In this document: positions 17,274 through 24,425 of the stretch, in pieces | Layout of the letters: every line of letters begins with the position of its first letter | How positions within the stretch are numbered: position 1 is the first letter of the stretch | Assembly: GCF_003610465.1 (NCBI RefSeq) | Contig: NZ_RAQI01000001.1 | Coordinates: 682,001 to 746,000 of the forward strand | Source: Xenorhabdus ehlersii | GTDB lineage: Bacteria; Pseudomonadota; Gammaproteobacteria; Enterobacterales; Enterobacteriaceae | Direction of reading: 5' to 3' | DNA: 64,000 bases | The notes under the pieces: model-generated | Told to the model about the DNA's origin: nothing | Databases searched by the model: none | The model's input: only the letters and a program-made list of their open reading frames with translations | Position numbers and translations under genes: made by a program

Positions 17274-18556
17274 CAGGGCAAACGGGTCTAAATTGCTCAA
17301 TATGATTAGCGGAGTATATTCAGTACAGAGAAATAGGAATAATCGCCGTTTGTGATTTATCATTAGCACCTCATCAATGATAATCCTAGAAACTGCCATG
17401 CAAGCCACAACCCTCAGCAATGCTTTTGGACACCTCACTGATCCGCGTGTTAACCGGACTAAACAATATTCACTCATCGACATTTTGACTATCTCGATCT
17501 GTGCCGTAATCTGCGGTTGTGAAGGTTTCAATGCGATTGAAGAATACGGTAAATCTAAAGAAGATTGGTTCCGGCAATTTCTGGCTCTTCCTAATGGCAT
17601 TCCCAGTCATGATACCTTTAACGATGTGATAAACCGGCTTGATCCCCAAGAATTTGGACTCGCATTTACCCAATGGGTGAAGAGCTTAGCCACATTCTCT
17701 GATGACATTATCGCCTTGGATGGCAAAACATTGCGGGGTACGCTTGACAAAGCGAATGGTGCACCGGCGCTTCATCTGGTTAGCGCCTGGTCAGTTGAGA
17801 ATCAACTTTGCTTTGGTCAGGTGAAAGTCTCAGATAAATCGAACGAAATTACCACAATCCCCAACTTGCTGGCCTTGTTGGATATTGAAGGTTCCACTGT
17901 CACGATTGATGCAATGGGCTGTCAGTACAAAATTGCTGATCAGATTGTCGGGGAGCAGGCTGATTATGTTCTGGCATTAAAAGGCAATCAGGGTGAATTT
18001 CATGACGATATCAAATACTTTTTAGATACTCAGCTAGCAAAAAGTTTTAGGGGGATCCCCCACGCTCAAACCCGGAGTACAGGAGGCGATCACGGTCGTA
18101 TCGAACAGCGTCAGTTGTGGCTGGTTAACGATATTCACTGGTTACGGGAACGACATCCTCAGTGGCACACACTGGGTGGCATCGCGGTGGTGGAGTCTTG
18201 GCGTGAAGAGCAGGGAAAACCCGAGAGTTACGCCCGACGTTATTATATTACCAGTCATCGTGATAAATCGGCGGACTTTATTGCGGGAGCGATACGTAGC
18301 CATTGGCATATTGAAAATAAATTGCACTGGCAGCTGGATGTGAGTTTTGGTGAAGACAGCCAGCGTCTGAGAAGCGGTCATGCTGCTGAAAATATCGCTT
18401 TAGTAAATAAAATAGCCCTTAACCTGCTGAAAAATGAGAAAACCGTAAAGGTAGGAGTGAAAACTAAGCGTCAGAAAGCAGGATGGGATAATAGTTACAT
18501 GCTGAAAGTCCTCACGGTGGGTTTTACGTCAGTATAATTTAGACCCGTTTGCCCTG
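17274..18556 (+). mobile_element. ISAs1-family insertion sequence, copy 2
   Basis: Same 1,283-bp length and the same terminal repeats as the copy at 7108-8390, in the opposite orientation. The left flank (GGATCCG) and right flank (AGGACGAT) do not match, so there is no target duplication. The right edge abuts an IS4 end fragment, showing that the insertion or a later rearrangement cut an IS4 element. Confidence 0.9.
17377..18537 (+). CDS. ISAs1-family transposase, identical to copy 1
   Basis: 386 aa, identical residue for residue to the transposase at 7127-8287 (LTDPRVNRTKQYSLIDILTI; VTIDAMGCQYKIADQI; SHWHIENKLHWQLDVSFGED). An alternative start is ATG 17398. Identity of the two copies indicates recent duplication or gene conversion, and the frame is intact. 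Confidence 0.92.
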   Translation: MIILETAMQATTLSNAFGHLTDPRVNRTKQYSLIDILTISICAVICGCEGFNAIEEYGKSKEDWFRQFLALPNGIPSHDTFNDVINRLDPQEFGLAFTQWVKSLATFSDDIIALDGKTLRGTLDKANGAPALHLVSAWSVENQLCFGQVKVSDKSNEITTIPNLLALLDIEGSTVTIDAMGCQYKIADQIVGEQADYVLALKGNQGEFHDDIKYFLDTQLAKSFRGIPHAQTRSTGGDHGRIEQRQLWLVNDIHWLRERHPQWHTLGGIAVVESWREEQGKPESYARRYYITSHRDKSADFIAGAIRSHWHIENKLHWQLDVSFGEDSQRLRSGHAAENIALVNKIALNLLKNEKTVKVGVKTKRQKAGWDNSYMLKVLTVGFTSV

Positions 18557-18594
18557 AGGACGATTATGACTTATCTTGATTTGCTTAAGTGAGC
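18557..18594 (-). mobile_element. IS4-family end fragment
   Basis: This segment is the inverse of the left end of the IS4 at 10495 (GCTCACTTAAGCAAATCAAG, then ATAAGTCATAATCG). It is a leftover terminus squeezed between ISAs1 copy 2 and the truncated IS982. Confidence 0.75.
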
Positions 18595-19475
18595 TGTATT
18601 AGTACACTACGGTGTCTTGAATGTTCTATTTGAGAGATGTTTTTCAGCTGATCAATCACTGTCTCGATGAGAAAACGCTGCCTTAACATCAGCCTGTCCC
18701 AACGCGATAACGCTTTGGCTTTCATATTATTACGAATATTTGTGACTAAGGTAATCCCTTCTGCGGCAAGCTCATCACACAGTGCCTGTGAAAGATAACC
18801 TTTATCGCCATATACATGTCCGGTTACCCCCTTCAATAGTGTCTTAACCGGTTGACGATCATCCGTATTACCGGGCGTCAATTTGACCGCTAAAAGTGCC
18901 CCGCAATCATCGATAAGCAAATGAAGTTTAAAACCATAAAACCAGCCAGTACTGGTTTTTCCCCGGCGGGCTACGCCGTCAAAGACCCGGTTTCGGGGAA
19001 TACGCAGGTTATGGCAGACCGCTATTTTGGTTGAGTCAATAAACGCAAGGCCTGCGGTTTGGCTTTGACGTGATGACAGGAATGTGCACAGGGGAATAAG
19101 TGCTCTTTTTTTCAACGTAAGCATACGGGTATAACTGACTACCCCCGGGAATTCCTTGTGCAGATAAAGGGATAAAGGGTGACATGCTCAAGATAAAAGC
19201 CTTTAAAATTCCGGTAATGGCTCATATGAAATAAAATGAGGATCGTCATGACCTCGCTGAGAGAAAGGGAAGAGGAGCGCTTACGTTGACGTCATCCATT
19301 CTCGATAAGTTGTTGATGCCAGAGAGGGATAAATTTTTGGCAGAAGTCATCGACGCAGCAATAAAGTTCTTCTAAAGTAGTCATAGCCTGAGGAGTCCTA
19401 CGATTCTGTTTTCTTTGACAAAAACTTTGATCGTACCTCAGGCGCTTTAGTTCCCTTCTTAAACGAAGCTCAGGT
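18595..19475 (-). pseudogene. IS982-family element with broken transposase
   Basis: The right end carries the IS982 terminus (ACCTGAGCTTCGTTTAAG read inward). The transposase starts at about 19,383 (MTTLEELYCCVDDFCQKFIP), hits a TGA after QLIENG, and needs a further shift near 19,150. The main open part (18585-19124) contains FIDSTKIAVCHNLRIPRNRV, GFKLHLLIDDCGALLAVKLT and VYGDKGYLSQ, ending SQIEHSRHRS where the IS4 fragment cuts it. Dead copy. A shorter relative of the same type lies at 49344-49840. Confidence 0.85.
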
Positions 19476-19572
19476 TAATTATATTAGCAGGATTTTATGT
19501 TCTTCCCACATATGTTCAGGATCAATATGCGGTAGTCACTTTCTTCTGCCAGAATTTGGCAAGTTTTGAGGA

Positions 19573-19597
19573 TAAAAAAGCCATCATTAAGATGGCT
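19573..19597 (-). terminator. Intrinsic terminator after TA pair 3
   Basis: On the minus strand AGCCATC / GATGGCT (loop TTAAT) is followed by TTTTTTATC, 15 bp past the antitoxin stop. Confidence 0.8.
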
Positions 19598-19611
19598 AAT
19601 AATAGTGAGAC

Positions 19612-19893
19612 TTAACTGTTGCGCCGATAGCTGAAATCGAGCTGAAAACCGCAGGCTTTTGCATAATTTACCAGCGTATTCAAAGTTGGGTTGCTTTTTC
19701 CTTTTTCCAGCCGGGAAATGTTGCTTTCTTTCGTTCCCATTCGATCAGCAACTTGCTGTTGAGTTAATTTCGCCTCAGTTCGCATACTAAGCAATGTGTT
19801 GATGAGTTGGAACTCATCATTTAACTCATCATAAGCCTGTTTCACTTCTGGGTTTTGTAATGCTTTAGTTTTCAGGGCTTGTAATTGACTCAT
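19612..19893 (-). CDS. HTH (XRE) antitoxin of a HigBA/Gp49-type pair
   Basis: 93 aa. The N-terminal helix region is ALKTKALQNPEVKQAYDELN; the XRE domain reads MRTEAKLTQQQVADRMGTKE, SNISRLEKGKSNPTLNTLVN, ending FQLDFSYRRNS. This is the classical antitoxin partner of Gp49/HigB-like toxins. The start overlaps the toxin stop by 4 bp (ATGA), so translation is coupled. It should bind the repeated TATC-TATATGATA boxes upstream of the toxin. Confidence 0.9.
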   Translation of the reverse strand: MSQLQALKTKALQNPEVKQAYDELNDEFQLINTLLSMRTEAKLTQQQVADRMGTKESNISRLEKGKSNPTLNTLVNYAKACGFQLDFSYRRNS

Positions 19894-20210
19894 TTTTTCA
19901 CCTCTTTCATACGGATTTTGGCTAAGTCTAAATCTTTCTTAGGCGTTTTCTGGCTCTTCTTAACAAAAGCATGGAGAATGCAGATATTCGAGCCATCAAG
20001 GTAACAGAATAAGCCGCGTCCAATACCTTCTTGTGCTTTTGCTCGTAGCTCAAACAAGCCATTACCCATAGGTTCAGTATGTGGTGACCCAAGGTTAGCA
20101 CCATGCCGTTCCATTAATTCGAGTAATTTTAGTATTCTTGCTTGAATTTTAGGGGGCATATCCAGAATGCTATCCATTACTCCGTGGTAAAAATCAATAT
20201 TCCAGCTCAT
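19890..20210 (-). CDS. HigB/Gp49-like (RelE superfamily) toxin
   Basis: 106 aa: DFYHGVMDSILDMPPKIQAR, LKLLELMERHGANLGSPHTE, GLFELRAKAQEGIGRGLFCY and a C-terminal LHAFVKKSQKTPKKDLDLAK, the Gp49/DUF891 pattern of RelE-superfamily mRNA interferases. The GLFELR-R-G core and KKSQKTP tail are the family signature. It is first gene of a leftward operon with its antitoxin, under three palindromic boxes. Confidence 0.9.
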   Translation of the reverse strand: MSWNIDFYHGVMDSILDMPPKIQARILKLLELMERHGANLGSPHTEPMGNGLFELRAKAQEGIGRGLFCYLDGSNICILHAFVKKSQKTPKKDLDLAKIRMKEVKK

Positions 20211-20226
20211 GTTTACCTTTCGTATT

Positions 20227-20303
20227 TGTCATATATGATAGGTATTCGAGATTCAATATTACTTTATCATTTGTGATAAGATGTTTGTTATCGTATATGA
20301 TAA
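20227..20303 (-). promoter_or_regulatory. Three palindromic operator boxes of TA pair 3
   Basis: TGTCATATATGATA (20227-20240), TTATCATTTGTGATAA (about 20264-20279) and TTATCGTATATGATAA (20288-20303) are copies of one palindromic box spaced about 37 and 24 bp apart. They lie immediately upstream of the toxin start. This supports cooperative autorepression by the antitoxin. Confidence 0.75.
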
Positions 20304-20654
20304 GTTACATTGAGTCAACTGGGTGATGAAAACACCTACTCCATGAGGAACGGATACGCATATGCCTTTGTCCCTGATATCCATTGGTAAAGTGGACTAC
20401 CACATTACTCCCGATATCCTATCAATGTAGTCAGCGAACTGTTGCATTGTAGAGGTGGCAGTTTTCCTCTCTCAATTAGAAAATGCATAGAAATGATTAG
20501 CAGTAAGCAAACAATTCCTGTTCATTTTACGTTCTCTTTATTTCTAATTACGAAGGAAAAATACTCGTAACCGATTGGTTTTTAAGGGTGTTAATGAGGG
20601 TTTATATTAGGAGTAAGTAATTTAATCTATTGATTTTATTTAAAATAACAACGA
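20304..20654. other. Gene-free stretch next to the att scar
   Basis: No ORF is supported. AT-rich towards the right end. It is the last island sequence before the tRNA-Leu fragment and may carry the old attachment-site arm. Confidence 0.3.
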
Positions 20655-20710
20655 ATTCAAAATCCCTCGGCCTAAAGGCTGTGCGGGTTCAAGTTCCGCC
20701 CTGATACGAA
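20655..20710 (+). other. 3' fragment of a tRNA-Leu gene (attachment-site scar)
   Basis: The sequence from TTCAAAATCCCTCGG through the variable arm and GTGCGGGTTCAAGTTCCGC matches the 3' half of enterobacterial tRNA-Leu: anticodon-stem 3' arm, variable arm GGCCTAAAGGC, T stem-loop GCGGG-TTCAAGT-TCCGC. The acceptor end is degenerate and there is no 5' half. Tyrosine-recombinase islands duplicate exactly such 3' halves, so this marks the right boundary of the mobile region to the left. If the preceding TTCAA belongs to it, the anticodon was CAA. Confidence 0.7.
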
Positions 20711-20719
20711 ATAAAACTC

Positions 20720-20925
20720 ATTGAAAATAGTGAGTTAGGAAATAGAAAGAACCATCTTTCATACTCTCTCCAGCCATCGGTCATATAACCACAACATTGA
20801 AAGGGATCAGCAAGGCCATCAAATGTATCAATGTCTTCTTTGTTCTTGGGCCAAAAACGTGGGCGATCACTTTTCGGCTGATTTTGTTGTAGGTATTGCG
20901 GAATAACTGAATTCAAGGTGCCAAG
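20720..20925 (-). pseudogene. IS1 InsB-like remnant
   Basis: Minus-strand frames here read [15 protein letters not shown] and YMTDGWREYE, as in the middle of the IS1 transposase InsB (compare the complete copy at 48589-49092). Frames are broken and both ends are missing. Confidence 0.65.
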
Positions 20926-20984
20926 TATGCTGAAGAGATATTTTCTCCCATAGTGGCTATCTTATTCCCACGTAAAACGATATC

Positions 20985-21122
20985 CCCTTCCTTAGACAAT
21001 ACTTTTTGTCACTGATCTTATGTCATGTAAGGTATTTTTATTGAAATCTATCTTACCAATATCTTCTCCCCATACTTCGTCATGACCTGAAAAATATTCT
21101 TCTGCCAATAATGTTCCTCTTT
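20985..21122 (-). pseudogene. Beta-lactamase-like serine hydrolase fragment
   Basis: A minus-strand frame reads GTLLAEEYFSGHDEVWGEDI, GKIDFNKNTLHDIRSVTKS and then stops. LHDIRSVTKS is the Ser-x-x-Lys active-site segment of class C beta-lactamase-like (CubicO/EstB) hydrolases. Both ends are lost, so this is a dead fragment. Confidence 0.5.
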
Positions 21123-21125
21123 GGC

Positions 21126-21483
21126 TAACTAATAACGCATGTATATGTTCAAAAAATTTTATTTTTTGCAGATAAACTCATTTTTTCTATATAAGAAATC
21201 TTGTATACATCGCCTTAGAAAATATTTTTATGAAAAATGGCAATCTAGCTTTTTTAATTTATTAAAAATCATATTTACGGGAAAATACTATAATTTACCT
21301 AAATTGATAAATATTGGAAATAAATCATGAAGGAAATTGTTGGCAAGGTGCTCCCTGATGAAAGTTATATGAGCCAGCTCTAAAAAATAAAATTTTCAAA
21401 TAAAACAAAATTGAAATAAATATTTTATTTGATATGTTTTCATCCACACCAAAAAGCAGATACTAAGGTATCAAGGAGCATTC
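21126..21483 (+). other. AT-rich upstream region of the inositol operon
   Basis: No supported gene. The stretch is strongly AT-rich, with several possible -10 like hexamers but no clear single promoter. AAGGAG at about 21,472-21,477 is the SD of iolG. A regulator site could lie here; none was recognised. Confidence 0.35.
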
Positions 21484-22470
21484 ATGTTCAATATTGCATT
21501 ATTTGGCGCTGGGCGAATTGGGCAGGTTCACGCTGTTAACATTGCCAACCATAAAGAAACTTGCCTCTATTCTGTGATAGATCCACATCTGACAAGTGCT
21601 AAGGCATTGGCAGACCAATATCAGGCTAAAATACAGACCACCGAAGAAGCGATGTCAGATCCTGATGTTCATGGTGTCCTGATTGCATCAGCAACGGACA
21701 CCCATGCCGATCTGATAGAACTGGCCGCTCGACACAATAAAATGGTTTTCTGTGAGAAACCGGTTCACCTTGATCTTGAACGGGTTCGCCAGTGCCTTGC
21801 TACGGTAAAAGCGTGTCAAGTTCCTCTGTTTGTCGGGTTTAATCGTCGCTACGATCCACAGTTTCGTCGGCTGAAAAACCTGTTTGATGCCGGAACCGTT
21901 GGCAAGGCAGAATCTCTGCTTATTATCTCTCGTGATCCTTCTCCTCCACCCACTGAATATGTTCGTGTATCTGGCGGTATGTTCAGAGATATGACCATTC
22001 ATGACTTAGATATGGCACGTTTTATCATTGGAGAAGAACCATGTGCTATTTATGCCCAGGGAAGCAATCTTGTTGACCCAGCTATCGGTATGGCGGGTGA
22101 TATCGATACTGCGTTTATTGTTATGAAATTTCCATCGGGGGTAATGGCAACCATCACTAATAGCCGTCGTTCTGGTTATGGTTATGACCAACGATTGGAA
22201 CTGCATGGCGAAAAAGGGCTCCTGACTGCCGGAAATATAAAGGAAAACAGTGTGGAATTCTGGGGAGAAAACGGTTGTACCACCGCGAAACCAGAGCATT
22301 TCTTTTTACAACGTTACCGTGACGCATACATCGCGGAATGGAGCCATTTTGTTGATGTCATGACTGGCAGGGTAATGCCTGAGACGAGTGGTATTGATGG
22401 AGAACGGGCTTTATACCTGGCAGACAAGGCGCTCGAATCCCTGCAATCCGGTGAAGAAATCAAACTATAA
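21484..22470 (+). CDS. iolG: Inositol 2-dehydrogenase
   Basis: 328 aa, NAD-dependent dehydrogenase of the GFO/IDH/MocA family that oxidises myo-inositol to 2-keto-myo-inositol in the cytoplasm. Rossmann motif FGAGRIGQVHAVNI at the N terminus, the conserved FCEKPVHLDL (catalytic Lys) near residue 96, and GGMFRDMTIHDLDMARFI with the Asp/His pair characteristic of inositol dehydrogenases at about 160-178. First gene of an operon with symporter, iolC, iolE and iolB, and normal family length. The start has SD AAGGAG. iolG naming rests on motifs plus context. Confidence 0.92.
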   Translation: MFNIALFGAGRIGQVHAVNIANHKETCLYSVIDPHLTSAKALADQYQAKIQTTEEAMSDPDVHGVLIASATDTHADLIELAARHNKMVFCEKPVHLDLERVRQCLATVKACQVPLFVGFNRRYDPQFRRLKNLFDAGTVGKAESLLIISRDPSPPPTEYVRVSGGMFRDMTIHDLDMARFIIGEEPCAIYAQGSNLVDPAIGMAGDIDTAFIVMKFPSGVMATITNSRRSGYGYDQRLELHGEKGLLTAGNIKENSVEFWGENGCTTAKPEHFFLQRYRDAYIAEWSHFVDVMTGRVMPETSGIDGERALYLADKALESLQSGEEIKL

Positions 22471-22559
22471 CGATAAGGTTCAATAACAAACATTACTGGA
22501 ACATTTATTTCATAAAAATCACATATCTGTTCCGGCAGCCATAACCGTGGCAGACCGTT

Positions 22560-22650
22560 TTGTATCCAAAGATTTCAGGAGGCGGTGGCAAAGGAGCCAA
22601 TCCTCAGGGGAGGTAACTATATGGCTCTAAACGGTTAATCAGGGGGAGGG
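22560..22650 (+). promoter_or_regulatory. G-rich leader before the symporter, possible leader peptide
   Basis: The iolG-symporter gap holds clustered purine-rich repeats (AGGAGGCGGTGGCAAAGGAG, AGGGGAGG, AGGGGGAGGG). A tiny frame ATG 22621 (MALNG, stop) follows its own SD AGGGGAGG. GGAGCC (22593) can pair with GGCTCT (22623), which would hide that start. This might couple or attenuate symporter translation. No known riboswitch was recognised. Confidence 0.3.
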
Positions 22651-22653
22651 TAT

Positions 22654-24366
22654 ATGTTAGCTTTTCTTTCTTTTATTGGTTTTACCTTATTGGTAGCCGG
22701 GTTTGCTTATTATAAAACGCGAAACAAACACTTAAGTGATTCGACCGAAGGTTATTTTCTTGGCGGGCGTTCCTTAACTGGAATATATATCGGTAGCTCT
22801 ATGTTACTCATGAATCTGTCTACAGAACATCTGGTCGGCCTGAATGGGCTGGCGTTCAGAACTGGATTCATTGTTATGGCCTGGGAAGTGATTGCGGCTT
22901 TAACTATTGTCCTATTTGCTATTTATTTTTTGCCGAAATATCTGAAATTAGGTATTTCGACCATTCCAGAATATCTTGAACGTCGGTTTGATAAAAACAT
23001 GTTGCTAATTACCTCAATCCTATTTTTGGCGATGTATGTGATCTCATTATTACCTATCGTTCTGTATACCGGAGCGATTGCTCTGGAAAGTCTGTTTCAG
23101 GTTTCCCGGGTTTTTCAGGTCGATAAAACCACAGCACTCTGGATCATGGTTTGGGGAGTGGGAGGATTGGGGGCAATTTACGCAATCTTTGGTGGGATCA
23201 AAGCGATTGCAGTTGCTGATACCATTAATGGCGTAGGCTTGATTGTGGGCGGTTTGATGGTAACGGTGTTTGCCCTGTTGTATGTGGGAGATGGCAGTGT
23301 ATGGAAAGGATTAACTGATGTCTATCAGACTCACCCAGAGAAGTTTAATTCTATCGGTAGTGAAGATTCACTTGTTCCATTTTCGACCCTGTTCACGGGG
23401 CTGCTTATCTCCAATATGTTCTTTTGGTGTACCAATCAATCCATTGTGCAAAAATCACTGGGCGCCAAGAATCTGGCGGAAGGGCAAAAAGGCGTAATGT
23501 TATGTGCTTTATTTAAGCTCATTATTCCTACCATTATTATCTTACCAGGGATAATTGCATTCCATATTTTCAATGGCCAAATAGATAATCCAGATAATGC
23601 CTATCCTGCGTTAGTGCAACTGGTATTGCCCAAAGTTCTGGTTGGCTTTTTTGCCGCGGTGGTTGTGGGAGCTGTATTTTCGACATTCAGCGGTGGCCTC
23701 AACTCTTCCGTGACATTATTTACCGTCAATATTTATAAGCCGCGGATCAGCCCGAATGCCACTGAAGCACAAGCTGTGACAGCCGGTAAATATTTAGGCA
23801 TCGGGCTTGCATTGGCAACGATGCTCATTGCCCCACTTGTCGCTAACGCACCTGATGGTTTGTTCTACTTGATCCAGCAGCTACAGGGGATCTTTAATGC
23901 TCCGATCCTCAGTGTAGTTCTGGTTGGGCTAATGACAAAACGGGTTCCCCCGATCGCGGCAAAATTGGGGTTGTTGTTTGGTATGTCGGCTTACATCATT
24001 TGTCACTTTATCTTGAACTTCAATATTCACTTCTTCCATCTGGTTGGCATTCTGTTTGTCCTGAATATCATTTTCATGTTGACGATTGGGTATTTTTTCC
24101 CTGCTGAATCTTATCAAGAAGTGTATACAAAACAGGTGGATATTACACCTTGGTCGATGGTTAAACCGGCAGGATACCTTATTACACTGATTGTTGTTTC
24201 CATGTATGTTTTCCTTGCTAAGAACGTGCCAGCTTATGTGATGGCGCTCTATTATGTATTTGCCGCCAGCATATTGGGTTATGTTTTCTACCAGATAGGC
24301 AGGGAGTTATTTAAACATCCAGTAGTGGCAAGTACATCAGACAAAACAGGTGCATCGGAGAAATAA
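22654..24366 (+). CDS. Sodium/solute symporter (SSS family), probable inositol uptake
   Basis: 570 aa inner-membrane protein with about 13-14 hydrophobic helices. SSS features: GYFLGGRSLTGIYIGSSMLL, STIPEYLERRFDKNMLLITS, GGIKAIAVADTINGVGLIVG and FFAAVVVGAVFSTFSGGLNS (sodium-site region). The substrate is inferred to be myo-inositol (or sugar) from its place between iolG and iolC; the family also carries glucose, galactose and others. It ends 60 bp before iolC. The start follows AGGGGGAGGG, a strong SD. Confidence 0.88.
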   Translation: MLAFLSFIGFTLLVAGFAYYKTRNKHLSDSTEGYFLGGRSLTGIYIGSSMLLMNLSTEHLVGLNGLAFRTGFIVMAWEVIAALTIVLFAIYFLPKYLKLGISTIPEYLERRFDKNMLLITSILFLAMYVISLLPIVLYTGAIALESLFQVSRVFQVDKTTALWIMVWGVGGLGAIYAIFGGIKAIAVADTINGVGLIVGGLMVTVFALLYVGDGSVWKGLTDVYQTHPEKFNSIGSEDSLVPFSTLFTGLLISNMFFWCTNQSIVQKSLGAKNLAEGQKGVMLCALFKLIIPTIIILPGIIAFHIFNGQIDNPDNAYPALVQLVLPKVLVGFFAAVVVGAVFSTFSGGLNSSVTLFTVNIYKPRISPNATEAQAVTAGKYLGIGLALATMLIAPLVANAPDGLFYLIQQLQGIFNAPILSVVLVGLMTKRVPPIAAKLGLLFGMSAYIICHFILNFNIHFFHLVGILFVLNIIFMLTIGYFFPAESYQEVYTKQVDITPWSMVKPAGYLITLIVVSMYVFLAKNVPAYVMALYYVFAASILGYVFYQIGRELFKHPVVASTSDKTGASEK

Positions 24367-24425
24367 AAACTGATTTTCCCTATAAGGCATTCAGTAAAAT
24401 AGCATATCCGGTAAGAGGTGAATCA

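Noticed and set aside
7108..18556. Composite transposon made by the two ISAs1 copies
   Set aside because: No target duplication brackets the pair (left flank TATTGCT, right flank AGGACGAT), and the contents are broken phage genes rather than a functional cargo.
20689..20916. A 75-residue minus-strand protein gene
   Set aside because: It is an out-of-frame reading of an IS1 InsB remnant, matching the same alternative frame seen in the intact IS1 at 48,773-48,955, and it overlaps the tRNA fragment.
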